DNA of 64,000 nucleotides from Ruminococcus sp. (GCA_017478965.1 JAFVCV010000042.1:43437-107436); one strand, 5' to 3'. Counted from the first letter of the stretch, positions 26,515-35,944 are shown. Notes: generated by a model from the sequence alone, not told the origin. A program made the numbers and translations.

Positions 26515-28755
26515 TCAGAATTTCATCTGGTCCGGATCCTCCAGATCCTTATCAAGGCAGCCAGCCACCGGAATGGTCTTGCTGCGGAACTTGCCAAGAC
26601 CGGCGGCAGCCTCGCCGCTGACGATGTATGCCTTGCTGACAGCGGCATTTTTGCCTTTGAGGGTCATGACCTGAACGCCCTGAGTGTTTCGGGTCGTCTT
26701 AGGCAGCAGCAGCGCAGTATCGAACATCATCGCCCTGCCGTTGGTGGTCCTGAGCATGATATTCACATTGTCCGTGAGCTTGAAAATGGCCACCAGCTTT
26801 GACTTTTCGCAGTAGGCGTTGGCCAGCTTTTTGCGGTTGGTCTTAGTCTCATAGACGTTCAGCGGCACTTTTGCGCACTTGCCGTTCTCATAAACGAAAA
26901 GCAGATGGCCTGAATAATCCACAGTCTCCACCATGGCGGTAAAGCCCTCGCCGTTCTCAAAGCTCAGCACAGCGGGTATAAAGTCCCCCAGGTCGCTGGC
27001 CTTGGTGTTCTTGAACTGGCTGGCTCTGGACTTATAGACCGACGCCTTGTCTGAGAAGAACAAAAGCTCAGTGCGGTTGGTAGTCTCAGTCTGTGCTATC
27101 ATACGGTCCCCTTCCTTGAGTTTCTGGTCACTGGCCATTCTCAGGGACTGGGCTGTACACTTCTTGAAGTATCCGCTCTCGGTCATGAACAGAGTGCAGG
27201 GATAGTCCTCTATCTCTTCCTCTTCTTCGACCTCTTCAATGTCGCCGGGATAGAAGAACTTCGTCTTTCTCTCCTGACCGTACTTCTTCTTGACCTCCTT
27301 CAGCTCGCTGATGATAAGGTCCTTTATGCGCTTGTCACTGCCAAGGATATCCTCCAGCTCGGCTATCTCCTTCTCCAGCTTTTCAGTCTCGGCGGTCCTT
27401 TTGAGGATATACTCACGGTTCAGATGTCTGAGCTTTATCTCAGCCACATACTCCGCCTGTATCTCATCTATGCCGAAACCGATCATCAGGTTCGGTACGA
27501 CCTCGCTCTCTTCCTCAGTTTCCCTGATGATCGCAATAGCCTTATCTATATCGAGCAGTATCTTTCCTAAGCCCTTTAAAAGGTGAAGCTTTTCTTTCTT
27601 CTTCTCCAGATCGAACCTGACTCTCCTGCGCACACAGTCCATGCGGAAGGCGGTCCATTCCCTCAGTATCTCATATACGCCCATGACCTTAGGATACCCG
27701 TGGACAAGGATATTGAAATTGCACGAATAGCTGTCCTGAAGGGGGGTGAGCTTATAGAGCTTCTGCATGAGCTTGTCAGGGTCAACGCCCTTTTTGATGT
27801 CTATGCCTATCTGAAGACCGTCTAAGTCCGTTTCGTCACGGAGATAAGATATCTCCTTTATTTTACCCGCCTTTATCAGCGCCACTATCTTCTCAATGAT
27901 CGCCTCGATGGTGGTAGTTGCGGGTATCTCAGTGATCTCTATGCACTTTTCTTCCTTATTGAACCTATACTTCGCCCTGAGCTTGATGGAACCCCTGCCG
28001 GTGCGGTAGATCTTATCCAGCTCGTCCTCGTCATACAGCAGAAAACCCCCTCCCGGGAAATCCGGTCCCTTCAGGGTATCTATAGCGTTGGCCTGAGGGT
28101 CCTTCATGAGAGCTATGGACGTGTCGCAGACCTCCCCAAGATTAAAGGGACACACTGCCGATGCCATGGAAACGCCTATGCCCACGTTGGCATTGACCAG
28201 TATGCTCGGAAAGGTCGCAGGGAACAGGGTCGGCTCGGTCATGGTGTTGTCGTAGTTCGGCACGAAATCCACCGTTTCCTTGTCTATATCCCTGAAAAGT
28301 TCCTCGCAGATAGGCTCAAGCTTCGCCTCGGTATAACGTGAGGCTGCGTAAGCCATGTCTCTTGAATAGGCCTTGCCGAAGTTGCCCTTGCTCTGGACAT
28401 AGGGGTGAAGAAGTGCCTCGTTGCCCCTGGAAAGTCTTACCAGAGTCTCATATATAGCCCCATCGCCGTGGGGGTTCAGTTTCATGGTGGCGCCCACGAT
28501 ATTGGCGCACTTGGTCAGCTTGCCAGTCAGCAGGCCCATTTTATACATGGTGTAAAGAAGCTTTCTGTGAGACGGTTTGAACCCGTCTATCTCGGGGAAT
28601 GCTCTGGAGACTATGACGCTCATAGCATAAGGCATATAGTTTTTCTCCAGAGTCTGCGTTATCGGCTCCTCCACCACCAGCCCTGCGCCCTCGATGTAAG
28701 CGTCCATCTTAGGCTCGGCCGTTTTCTTTTTTGGCTCGGACTTTTTCTTTGCCAT
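26515..28755 (-). CDS. parC: Type IIA topoisomerase subunit A (ParC/GyrA-like)
   Basis: The DNA-cleaving subunit of a type IIA topoisomerase. The 746 aa protein has the winged-helix region DGFKPSHRKLLYTM, the HGDGAIYETLVRL motif and the catalytic Tyr141 in ASRYTEAKL. A coiled-coil arm lies at about 370-490 (charged, with EEEEEIEDY further on), and a degenerate C-terminal beta-pinwheel follows. I see no GyrA box (QRRGGKG), so topoisomerase IV-like relaxation and decatenation is more likely than supercoiling. It follows the ATPase subunit by 68 nt in one operon. The symbol parC is by function and neighbour, since the pair is divergent. Confidence 0.85.
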   Translation of the reverse strand: MAKKKSEPKKKTAEPKMDAYIEGAGLVVEEPITQTLEKNYMPYAMSVIVSRAFPEIDGFKPSHRKLLYTMYKMGLLTGKLTKCANIVGATMKLNPHGDGAIYETLVRLSRGNEALLHPYVQSKGNFGKAYSRDMAYAASRYTEAKLEPICEELFRDIDKETVDFVPNYDNTMTEPTLFPATFPSILVNANVGIGVSMASAVCPFNLGEVCDTSIALMKDPQANAIDTLKGPDFPGGGFLLYDEDELDKIYRTGRGSIKLRAKYRFNKEEKCIEITEIPATTTIEAIIEKIVALIKAGKIKEISYLRDETDLDGLQIGIDIKKGVDPDKLMQKLYKLTPLQDSYSCNFNILVHGYPKVMGVYEILREWTAFRMDCVRRRVRFDLEKKKEKLHLLKGLGKILLDIDKAIAIIRETEEESEVVPNLMIGFGIDEIQAEYVAEIKLRHLNREYILKRTAETEKLEKEIAELEDILGSDKRIKDLIISELKEVKKKYGQERKTKFFYPGDIEEVEEEEEIEDYPCTLFMTESGYFKKCTAQSLRMASDQKLKEGDRMIAQTETTNRTELLFFSDKASVYKSRASQFKNTKASDLGDFIPAVLSFENGEGFTAMVETVDYSGHLLFVYENGKCAKVPLNVYETKTNRKKLANAYCEKSKLVAIFKLTDNVNIMLRTTNGRAMMFDTALLLPKTTRNTQGVQVMTLKGKNAAVSKAYIVSGEAAAGLGKFRSKTIPVAGCLDKDLEDPDQMKF

Positions 28756-28823
28756 TCTATCTTTCCTTTCAGTTCAAACCCGGCGCACACAGGAATGTGC
28801 CTGAGTTTTTTATTGCGTTTTTA

Positions 28824-30812
28824 TCAAGATATATCCGCCATATCCAGGTAGTCGGCGCCGTTGTTGGTTATGAATTCCTTACGGCCCGCAAGATCGTCGC
28901 CAAGGAGCATATCGAACATCCACTGGGTCATCTCGATATCGTCAGGGTTCACCTTGATGAGTCTTCTGGTAGCCGGGTTCATGGTGGTAAGGCTCATCAT
29001 ATCAGCCTCGTTCTCGCCAAGTCCCTTGGAGCGCTGGAGGGTGAACGGCTTTTTGCCTATCATTTTCAGTATCTTGTCCTTCTCCGGCTCGTCATAGGCA
29101 AAATAAGTCTTATCCTTGGTGGTTATCTCGAAAAGCGGCGATTCTGCGATGTAAACATAGCCCTTGTCGATAAGGGTAGGAGTCAGCCTGTAAAGCATGG
29201 TAAGGATAAGGGTCCTTATCTGGAAACCGTCCACATCGGCATCGGTGCAGATAACTATCTTGTTCCAGCGCAGATTTTCCAGATTGAACTGGCTCAGATC
29301 CTTCTTCTTACCTGTGTTTACCTCAACCCCGCAGCCCAATACCTTGATAAGGTCGGTGATTATCTCATTTTTGAATATCTTGTCATAGTCCGCTTTGAGA
29401 CAGTTGAGTATCTTGCCCCTTACCGGTATCACCGCCTGGAACTCAGCGTCCCTGGCAAGCTTTACCGAACCGAGGGCCGAGTCGCCCTCCACGATGTATA
29501 GCTCTCTGCGGGAAAGGTCCTTGGAGCGGCAGTCTACGAATTTCTGCACCTGATTTGAAAGGTCGATGGTGCCCTGGAGCTTTTTCTTGATATTGAGCCT
29601 GGAGCTCTCGGCGCTCTCTCTGGAGCGCTTGTTGACCAGTACCTGCTCGGCGATCTTCAGGGCCTCGTCAGGGTTCTCGATAAAGTATATCTCCAGATTG
29701 TGCTTTATAAACTCCGTCATGCACTCTCTGATAAACTTGTTTGTAATGGCCTTTTTGGTCTGGTTAGCATAGGAGGTCTGGGTCGAAAAAGAACTTGATA
29801 CCAGCACCAGACAGTCCTCTATGTCCTGAAAGCTAATGGGCTTTTCGTTTTTCAGATACTTGTTGTTGTTTTTAAGATAAGCATTTATCTGTGACTGAAA
29901 GGCCGACTTCACCGCATCTGCCGGAGAACCGCCGTGCTCGAGGAAACTGGAATTATGGAAATACTCCAGCAGCTGGACCTTGTTTGAAAAAACAAAGGCC
30001 ACGCCCAGCTTTACCTTGTATTCCTCCTTGTCCTCACGGTCACGTCCCCTCCTGTCACCGGTGAAGTACTGCACATTGGTCAGGGTATCCTCCCCGGCCA
30101 ACTCCTTCACGTAGTCGGAAATGCCGTTCTCATAATAATAGGTCATCTCCTCAAAGGACATATTCTCCCTCTGTATCCTCAGCAGGAAAGTCACCCCGGG
30201 GTTGACCACCGCCTGCTTTTTCATTACGTCCTCTAAAAACTCACGGCCTATCTTTATATCAGTAAAAACGTCCAGATCAGGCTTCCATCGGGTGCGGGTG
30301 CCGGTCTGCCTTCGCCTGGTCTCTTCCTTTTTAAGGCCGCCCACGTTCTCGCCCTTCTCAAAATGCAGCTCATATCTGTAACCGTCACGGTATACCTCAA
30401 CGTCCATATATTCCGACGCATACTGCGTAGCGCAGGCGCCCAGACCGTTAAGTCCCAGTGAAAAGGAATAGTTCTCCTCCGCATTGTTGTTGAACTTGCC
30501 GCCGGCGTATAGCTCGCAGTAGACCAGCTCCCAGTTATAGCGCTTTTCGGTCTGGTTATAATCCACCGGGCAGCCCCTGCCGCGGTCCTCTACTTCAATA
30601 GAATCATCACTGTAAAGGGTCACAGTGATCTTGTCCCCATGACCGTCTCTGGCCTCGTCTATGGAGTTTGAAAGTATCTCGAACACCGAATGGCGGCACC
30701 CCTCGATTCCGTCAGAGCCAAAGATGACCGCCGGCCTTTTGCGTACACGGTCCGCACCCTTGAGCATGGTTATATCGTCATTGCTGTATTCCTGTTTTTT
30801 TCTTGGTGACAT
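28824..30812 (-). CDS. parE: Divergent type IIA topoisomerase subunit B (ParE/GyrB-like)
   Basis: The ATPase subunit, about 662 aa. The GHKL site is EILSNSIDEARDG (Glu46, Asn49, Asp52), then DRGRGCPVD and GLNGLGACATQ. The transducer lysine loop QTKKAI and the TOPRIM motifs EGDSALGS and DADVDGFQIRTL are present. Several positions differ from canonical GyrB/ParE: LNGLGA for LHGVGA, EGDSALG for EGDSAGG, and DGFQI for DGAHI. The functional acidic and lysine residues remain, so activity is expected. The second ATG at 30812 has GTGAGG 7 nt upstream. It has its own promoter upstream and the A subunit downstream. Confidence 0.85.
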   Translation of the reverse strand: MSPRKKQEYSNDDITMLKGADRVRKRPAVIFGSDGIEGCRHSVFEILSNSIDEARDGHGDKITVTLYSDDSIEVEDRGRGCPVDYNQTEKRYNWELVYCELYAGGKFNNNAEENYSFSLGLNGLGACATQYASEYMDVEVYRDGYRYELHFEKGENVGGLKKEETRRRQTGTRTRWKPDLDVFTDIKIGREFLEDVMKKQAVVNPGVTFLLRIQRENMSFEEMTYYYENGISDYVKELAGEDTLTNVQYFTGDRRGRDREDKEEYKVKLGVAFVFSNKVQLLEYFHNSSFLEHGGSPADAVKSAFQSQINAYLKNNNKYLKNEKPISFQDIEDCLVLVSSSFSTQTSYANQTKKAITNKFIRECMTEFIKHNLEIYFIENPDEALKIAEQVLVNKRSRESAESSRLNIKKKLQGTIDLSNQVQKFVDCRSKDLSRRELYIVEGDSALGSVKLARDAEFQAVIPVRGKILNCLKADYDKIFKNEIITDLIKVLGCGVEVNTGKKKDLSQFNLENLRWNKIVICTDADVDGFQIRTLILTMLYRLTPTLIDKGYVYIAESPLFEITTKDKTYFAYDEPEKDKILKMIGKKPFTLQRSKGLGENEADMMSLTTMNPATRRLIKVNPDDIEMTQWMFDMLLGDDLAGRKEFITNNGADYLDMADIS

Positions 30813-30882
30813 CTGCATACCTCACATCATTGTATAAATAAAACATTTGTGCTTAAACAAGCTTATTTTCACAGACAAAGTT

Positions 30883-30911
30883 ATTATATCACCTTTTTCC
30901 GGATTTGTAAA
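30883..30911 (-). promoter_or_regulatory. Promoter of the topoisomerase operon
   Basis: TTTACA (30906-30911), 17 bp, TATAAT (30883-30888) with extended TGA. Confidence 0.85.
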
Positions 30912-30956
30912 GGGTCATTTTGCCAAAATATATTATAGTCCAATATTTAGGACTTA

Positions 30957-30985
30957 TTGACAAAGGACAGGTTTTTTGATATAAT
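30957..30985 (+). promoter_or_regulatory. Promoter of the small lipoprotein gene
   Basis: Perfect TTGACA (30957-30962), 17 bp, TATAAT (30980-30985) with extended TGA. It covers the longest-frame start, so translation must begin further in. Confidence 0.92.
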
Positions 30986-31016
30986 AAATACAGTACAGGA
31001 TAGGAAACGGGGGAAG

Positions 31017-31592
31017 ATGATGAACAGGAAAAGACTGATCGCAGCGGCCTTAACGGCGGCGCTGTGCCTGTGCGGCTGCTCAGAGAAAAGCAGCGCCGGC
31101 GACAGCAGCAGCCGTGTCACAAAGGACAGTATACTTAAAATAGACGGGACAGAGGTCCCCTTTGAAGATGGGGAGGAGGCTGTAGCGGATGCTCTGGGAG
31201 AAAGTTACTGCCAGTGGCTGGATTTTTCCTACCCTAAGGGGACAAAGTTTGAAAAAGTCGCCCTGAAGCTGGCTATGGTAGAGGAGCGTGAGGACGAGCA
31301 CAGCACCATTTACAGCTACATCTTCAATGACAGTGAGGGAGATCTGAGCCTGCACGATATCGAATTTTTAGGCTATGAGGGTGTCGATATACCCATCGAC
31401 TATCTTGAAAAGGAATACGGGGACTGCCTTATCACCGACTCAGTATCAGACTATGAATTGTTCGTGATAGACGGACACATCGCCGGACGGGGCAGCAGCG
31501 ACGGAGATATCGACCTGATAATAGATATGTTCCGCTCAGAGGACAACAGGACTGAGGACGTTATCTTCACAGTCATCGACCGCCATGAATGA
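31017..31592 (+). CDS. Small acidic lipoprotein of unknown function
   Basis: About 191 aa. A signal sequence with KRLIAAALTAALCLCGC gives a lipobox LCGC, so the mature protein is lipidated and surface bound. A Ser-rich linker follows, then an acidic domain of about 150 residues with LKIDGTEVPFEDGEEAVADALG and YLEKEYGDCLITDSVSDYEL; the family is not recognised. Two adjacent ATGs (31017, 31020) follow GGGGGA. The longest frame, from 30957, begins inside the promoter and is rejected. It is a single gene with the leuB promoter immediately downstream. Confidence 0.7.
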   Translation: MMNRKRLIAAALTAALCLCGCSEKSSAGDSSSRVTKDSILKIDGTEVPFEDGEEAVADALGESYCQWLDFSYPKGTKFEKVALKLAMVEEREDEHSTIYSYIFNDSEGDLSLHDIEFLGYEGVDIPIDYLEKEYGDCLITDSVSDYELFVIDGHIAGRGSSDGDIDLIIDMFRSEDNRTEDVIFTVIDRHE

Positions 31593-31593
31593 T

Positions 31594-31622
31594 TTGACAC
31601 AGCGGGCATTATGTGATATAAT
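31594..31622 (+). promoter_or_regulatory. leuB promoter
   Basis: Perfect TTGACA (31594-31599), 17 bp, TATAAT (31617-31622) with extended TGA. The leader of about 55 nt shows no T-box or leader peptide. Confidence 0.93.
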
Positions 31623-31683
31623 TATACGGTGAGATAATCAGCCGGCGGCGCAGCCTGACCGGACAATGAAAGGAAGTCATTTT

Positions 31684-32772
31684 ATGGAAAAGAATATCAC
31701 TGTGATAAAGGGCGACGGCATCGGGCCTGAGATAGTTGCGCAAGCTGTCAAAGTCCTTGACGCCGTATGTGAAAGGTTCGGTCACAAGTTCAATTATACC
31801 GACATTCTCATGGGCGGCTGTTCTATAGACGCCTGCGGGGTGCCGCTTACAGATGAGGCGGTCGCCACGGCAAAGGCTGCTGACGCCGTGCTTTTAGGCG
31901 CTATCGGCGGCAACACCTCCACCTCCCCCTGGTACAAGCTGGAGCCTAAGCTCAGACCTGAGGCAGGACTTCTGAAAATACGCAAGGAGCTGGGACTTTT
32001 CGCCAATCTGCGTCCGGCAGAGCTTTTTGAAGAGCTGAAATTCGCCTGCCCTCTGAGGAGCGACATAATTGAGGGCGGCTTTGACATGATGATAATGAGA
32101 GAGCTGACCGGCGGACTGTATTTCGGTGAGAGAAGGACCGAAGAGGTAAACGGCGTTATGACCGCTGTGGACACACTGACCTACAGCGAGGAGGAGATAA
32201 GGCGGATAGCTGTCAAGGGCTTTGACATCGCCATGAAGCGCCGCAAAAAAGTCACCAGCGTTGACAAGGCCAACGTTCTGGATTCCTCCAGGCTTTGGAG
32301 GAAGGTAGTCAACGAGGTGGCAAAGGATTATCCTGAGGTCGAGCTTGAGCATATGCTGGTGGACAACTGCGCCATGCAGCTGGTCCGTGACCCCAGGCAG
32401 TTCGATGTTATACTGACTGAGAATATGTTCGGTGATATACTTTCCGATGAGGCTGCTATGGTAAGCGGTTCTCTGGGTATGCTGGCCTCTGCATCGCTGA
32501 ACGACACGAAGTTCGGCCTTTATGAGCCAAGCCACGGCTCCGCTCCGGACATTGCAGGTCAGGACAAGGCAAATCCCCTTGCCACTATCCTCTCCGCTTC
32601 CATGATGCTAAGATATTCTTTCGATATGGACCAGGAGGCCGACGCCATCGACAGCGCAGTCAAGGAGGTCCTGGCCCGGGGCTACCGCACCGGCGATATC
32701 ATGTCGGAAGGCATGAAACAGGTGGGCTGCAAAGAGATGGGTTCTCTTGTTGCCGGCATCATCAAGGGCTGA
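31684..32772 (+). CDS. leuB: 3-isopropylmalate dehydrogenase
   Basis: LeuB oxidises and decarboxylates 3-isopropylmalate with NAD+ in leucine biosynthesis. The 362 aa protein starts [17 protein letters not shown]. It has the substrate loop [20 protein letters not shown], catalytic-region YFGERRTEE, the lysine in [10 protein letters not shown], the metal-binding aspartates around [10 protein letters not shown], and the NAD-binding [11 protein letters not shown]. The ATG at 31684 follows GAAAGGAAG; the longest frame starts six codons earlier. No other leucine gene is adjacent, so leuACD must lie elsewhere. A 12-bp terminator stem follows. Confidence 0.96.
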   Translation: MEKNITVIKGDGIGPEIVAQAVKVLDAVCERFGHKFNYTDILMGGCSIDACGVPLTDEAVATAKAADAVLLGAIGGNTSTSPWYKLEPKLRPEAGLLKIRKELGLFANLRPAELFEELKFACPLRSDIIEGGFDMMIMRELTGGLYFGERRTEEVNGVMTAVDTLTYSEEEIRRIAVKGFDIAMKRRKKVTSVDKANVLDSSRLWRKVVNEVAKDYPEVELEHMLVDNCAMQLVRDPRQFDVILTENMFGDILSDEAAMVSGSLGMLASASLNDTKFGLYEPSHGSAPDIAGQDKANPLATILSASMMLRYSFDMDQEADAIDSAVKEVLARGYRTGDIMSEGMKQVGCKEMGSLVAGIIKG

Positions 32773-32791
32773 TAACACAAACAAATATAAA

Positions 32792-32818
32792 CAGGCTCCG
32801 TAAAGCTTACGGAGCCTG
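32792..32818. terminator. Bidirectional terminator between leuB and the DUF1667 gene
   Basis: A perfect 12-bp stem, CAGGCTCCGTAA with TTACGGAGCCTG and a 3-nt loop, between converging genes. The T-rich tail is weak on both sides. Confidence 0.8.
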
Positions 32819-32824
32819 AATTAT

Positions 32825-33169
32825 TTATCCGACCTTAGCGCAGACCACTATGGGCGAACCGTAAAGGTCCTCTATTATGACGTCCCCTACGTTGACGGGC
32901 AGGGATACTTCTGCGGATTTTATCTTTTCAGTGACCTCGAAGATCTTGTCCTTGGGTATAGGCACCGCTGTCTTCACCGGGACCGGTCTGCCCTGGACAG
33001 AGATGACCGTAGTGGTCACTACCCTGGTGGGGGCAGTTATCTCGCTGACAGCGTAATCGGCCCCACGTTTGCAGGTGTTCCCCTCGACCTTCACGACCTT
33101 GTCTCCCTCCACCTCAACGGTCAGAGCACAGCCCATAGGGCAGCATATGCAGGTAAGCTCTTTTATCAT
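32825..33169 (-). CDS. DUF1667 cysteine-rich redox accessory protein
   Basis: A 114 aa protein of the DUF1667 family, found with GlpA/GlpB-like flavoproteins in Firmicutes. The N-terminal ELTCICCPMGCALTVEV carries a CxxCPxGC motif, and a fourth cysteine lies in GNTCKRGADYA, enough for a metal or iron-sulphur site. The C-terminal part is beta-rich. The ATG at 33169 is preferred because GGGGAG lies 8 nt upstream; a GTG at 33178 would overlap the previous stop. It is the last gene of the three-gene operon and probably replaces the iron-sulphur subunit GlpC as electron relay (inference). Confidence 0.85.
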   Translation of the reverse strand: MIKELTCICCPMGCALTVEVEGDKVVKVEGNTCKRGADYAVSEITAPTRVVTTTVISVQGRPVPVKTAVPIPKDKIFEVTEKIKSAEVSLPVNVGDVIIEDLYGSPIVVCAKVG

Positions 33170-33174
33170 CACGC

Positions 33175-34431
33175 TCACTCCCCTCTTATCTCAACGGTCA
33201 TTTCGCCGGAAAGTCCCTCCAGCTTTTCCTTTTTGATGACCACGTCCTGCATCTCGCTGGGGACCAGTATCCTGCTCCGGCGCCTGAAGACCTCGCTGCC
33301 GCCGCAGGTCATCACTATGGAGCTGTTCCTGAACACTCCGGTCACTCTGAACCTGATGTGTACCTCCTGCTCCACATTGGTGACGTCAACTGTGCCCGGT
33401 ACGGTATACCTCACGCCGTTTCCCGGTATCAGCTTTATCTGTTCCCCTCCTGTCCTGCGTCCGTTTTTCACAAAGTCCGCCGCCGCTGCGCCGGCACGGG
33501 CAGATTCCTCCGATACGAAATCGACCAGGTCATGGACATGGAGAACGTTGCCGCAGGCGAAAACGCCTTCGATGCTCGTCTCCAGGCTCTCGTTCACCAC
33601 AGCGCCGCCGGTCCTCGGATCTATGACCACGCCGCAGCTGCGGGAAAGCTCGTTTTCGGGCAGAAGTCCGCAGCTCAGCAGGAGAGTGTCACACTCGAAA
33701 TACTCCTCCGTTCCCTCTATGGGAACATTTTTGCTGTCCACCGCAGCCACATAAACGCCCTCCAGCTTATCCTTCCCTCTTATGTCCACCACTGTGTGAC
33801 TGAGCATCAGGGGGATATCATAGTCCTCCAGACACTGGACGATATTCCTTTTCAGACCGCTTGAATAAGGCATCAGCTCCACAACGGCCTTTACCTTTGC
33901 GCCCTCCAGGGTCATTCTTCTTGCCATGATAAGCCCGATATCGCCGGAGCCAAGTATGACCACGCTTCTCCCCGGAACAACGCCCTCGATGTTCACCAGC
34001 TTCTGGGCGGTGCCTGCGGTATAGACTCCCTTAGGTCTGAAACCGGGGATATTCAGCGCCCCACGGGGCCTTTCCCTGCACCCCATGGCCAGCACCACTG
34101 CACCGGCCTTCACCGTCTCGACTCCCCTGCCGGGACTGATGATAGTGACCTCACGCTTGTCGTTTATATCCAGCACCATGGTCCCTGTCTCATACGGTAT
34201 GCCAAGCTCATCGACCTTAACAGCATATCTGTAGGCATATTCCGGACCCGTCAGCTCCTCCTTGAAGGTATGAAGGCCGAAACCGTTGTGTATGCACTGA
34301 TTAAGTATGCCGCCCAGACTATGGTCCCTCTCAAAGATGACCACATTTTCAAGGCCCTTTTCCCTGGCAGCTATTGCCGCCGCCATTCCCGCAGGGCCGC
34401 CGCCTACTATCACAAGGTCAAACTCACGCAT
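33175..34431 (-). CDS. FAD/NAD-dependent oxidoreductase, GlpB-like position
   Basis: A 418 aa pyridine nucleotide-disulphide oxidoreductase-type flavoprotein. Two dinucleotide motifs are visible: VIVGGGPAGMAAAIAA at the N terminus for FAD and VVILGSGDIGLIMARR in the middle for NAD(P)H. VFACGNVLHVHDLVD is the FAD-flavin motif near the C-terminal third. The ATG at 34431 follows GGAGG; the frame from 34458 is nine codons longer with a weaker start. It overlaps the upstream glpA-like stop by 8 nt. It lies between a GlpA-like dehydrogenase and DUF1667, so it probably passes electrons from glycerol 3-phosphate or a similar substrate. Confidence 0.88.
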   Translation of the reverse strand: MREFDLVIVGGGPAGMAAAIAAREKGLENVVIFERDHSLGGILNQCIHNGFGLHTFKEELTGPEYAYRYAVKVDELGIPYETGTMVLDINDKREVTIISPGRGVETVKAGAVVLAMGCRERPRGALNIPGFRPKGVYTAGTAQKLVNIEGVVPGRSVVILGSGDIGLIMARRMTLEGAKVKAVVELMPYSSGLKRNIVQCLEDYDIPLMLSHTVVDIRGKDKLEGVYVAAVDSKNVPIEGTEEYFECDTLLLSCGLLPENELSRSCGVVIDPRTGGAVVNESLETSIEGVFACGNVLHVHDLVDFVSEESARAGAAAADFVKNGRRTGGEQIKLIPGNGVRYTVPGTVDVTNVEQEVHIRFRVTGVFRNSSIVMTCGGSEVFRRRSRILVPSEMQDVVIKKEKLEGLSGEMTVEIRGE

Positions 34432-35854
34432 CGCCTTCACCTCCCTTGCCGTTCTCATAGCAGCCGTTCTTTCTGACCTCGCCTATGCCGATGCCCAGCT
34501 TTTCTGCGATAAGTGCCATGGTCCTTGGTGAACAGAATCCGGCCTGGCATCTGCCCATGCCTGCTCTGGTCCTTCTCTTGACACCGTCAAGGGTGGTTGC
34601 GCCAAGTGGCCGGTCGATGCTGTCAAGTATCTCCCCCTCGGTAACAGTCTCGCACCGGCAGACTATACTGCCGTAAGCCGGCTCCCTCCTGATAAGTTCG
34701 TTCTGCTCCTCAGGGCTGAGCCTGGAAAATCTCACCACGCCCCTGCGCTCGCTTATAAAGTTCTCCTTAGGCTCCAGGGGCAGTATGGTACCAACGATAT
34801 CCCTGAGATACTCAGCGATGGCCGGTGCGCTGGTAAGTCCCGGCGACTCGATGCCGACTGCGTCGATAAAGCCCGGCACCTCAGTTTCTTCTATAATGAA
34901 ATCATGGGTATCCCCCACGGCTCTCAGTCCGCTGAAGCTGGTTATTACTTTATTGAAAGGCAGGTCCTTTACCGAAAGCGCTCCCTTGGCCCTGACCTCT
35001 TCAAGGCCTTTGCGGGTAGTAGATGTGTCCTCTTTGTCTTCGATATTATCCGCAGTGGGGCCGACCAGCAGATTGCCGTGGACCGTAGGTGTTACCAGTA
35101 TACCCTTGCCCATTCTGGTAGGCAGCTGGAAAACAGTATGGCTGACCTTGCCGCCCACCTCTCTGTCCATAAGCAGATACTCACCTCTCCTTGGGGTGAT
35201 CGTCATGGGTCTTTCGCTTACCATGCCGTGTATCTTATCTGCATAGACTCCTGCCGCATTTATAACGACCTTAGTCTCTATAAGGCCCTTGTCGGTCTTT
35301 ACTCCAAAGGTCCCCTCAGGGGTCTTTTCTATGGATATAACTTTCTCAGAGAGCCTGAACTCTGCTCCGTTAGCGTAAGCGTTCTCCGCAAAAGCCAAGG
35401 TCATCTCGAAGGGACAGACTATCCCGGAGGTGGGGGCATAAAGTGCATAGGCCACCTCATCGCTCAGCTCCGGCTCCATCTCCCTGGCCTTATCGCCGGA
35501 GACTATCTCCAGTCCCTTGACACCGTTGTCGATGCCCCTCTGTTTAAGCTCCTCCAGCTGCGGCAGCTGTTCCTTGTCAAAGCAAAGGACCAGAGCGCCG
35601 TTCATAGCAAAGTCGAAATCCAGCAGCTTTGAAAGCTCCGGGATCATCTGGTTGCCTCTGACGTTGAGTTTTGCTTTCAGACTGCCGGTCACTGCGTCAA
35701 AGCCGGCATGGACTATGGCGCTGTTTGCCTTACTGGTCCCCTCGCAAACATCGCTCTCCTTTTCCAGAACGCAGACACTGAGCTGATACTTTGAAAGCTC
35801 CCTGGCGGCAGCGCAGCCCGTTACGCCGGCGCCTATAATGAGTACATCATACAT
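34424..35854 (-). CDS. GlpA-like FAD-dependent glycerol-3-phosphate dehydrogenase
   Basis: A 476 aa FAD enzyme of the DAO/GlpA family. The N-terminal dinucleotide motif is VLIIGAGVTGCAAARELS. The middle has SAIVHAGFD and the C-terminal third has GLRAVGDTHDFIIEE. A BFD-type [2Fe-2S] domain closes the protein, with CRCETVTEGEI and GRCQAGFCSPR, as in anaerobic GlpA. The start is the ATG at 35854, with AGGTGATAGG upstream. The likely reaction is oxidation of glycerol 3-phosphate to dihydroxyacetone phosphate; related 2-hydroxyacid substrates are possible. It leads a three-gene operon with a GlpB-like protein and DUF1667, and no glpK or glpF is present. Confidence 0.85.
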   Translation of the reverse strand: MYDVLIIGAGVTGCAAARELSKYQLSVCVLEKESDVCEGTSKANSAIVHAGFDAVTGSLKAKLNVRGNQMIPELSKLLDFDFAMNGALVLCFDKEQLPQLEELKQRGIDNGVKGLEIVSGDKAREMEPELSDEVAYALYAPTSGIVCPFEMTLAFAENAYANGAEFRLSEKVISIEKTPEGTFGVKTDKGLIETKVVINAAGVYADKIHGMVSERPMTITPRRGEYLLMDREVGGKVSHTVFQLPTRMGKGILVTPTVHGNLLVGPTADNIEDKEDTSTTRKGLEEVRAKGALSVKDLPFNKVITSFSGLRAVGDTHDFIIEETEVPGFIDAVGIESPGLTSAPAIAEYLRDIVGTILPLEPKENFISERRGVVRFSRLSPEEQNELIRREPAYGSIVCRCETVTEGEILDSIDRPLGATTLDGVKRRTRAGMGRCQAGFCSPRTMALIAEKLGIGIGEVRKNGCYENGKGGEGDA

Positions 35855-35882
35855 TTTCCTATCACCTTCATTCCAATTGTTG

Positions 35883-35908
35883 AAATTCAATAAAAAGTAA
35901 TTGAATTT
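35883..35908. promoter_or_regulatory. Inverted repeat in the leader of the GlpA-like operon
   Basis: Perfect 9-bp arms AAATTCAAT and ATTGAATTT separated by 8 bp, placed between the -10 box and the start codon. The position and symmetry suit a repressor operator; the regulator is unknown. Confidence 0.5.
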
Positions 35909-35915
35909 ACCTTAA

Positions 35916-35944
35916 ATTATATCACTTTAGTCCCCTATTGTCAA
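35916..35944 (-). promoter_or_regulatory. Promoter of the GlpA-like operon
   Basis: Perfect TTGACA (35939-35944), 17 bp, TATAAT (35916-35921) with extended TGA. Confidence 0.93.

Noticed and set aside
31623-31683. T-box or leucine attenuator before leuB
   Set aside because: The leader is only about 55 nt and has no Leu-rich peptide, specifier loop or terminator.
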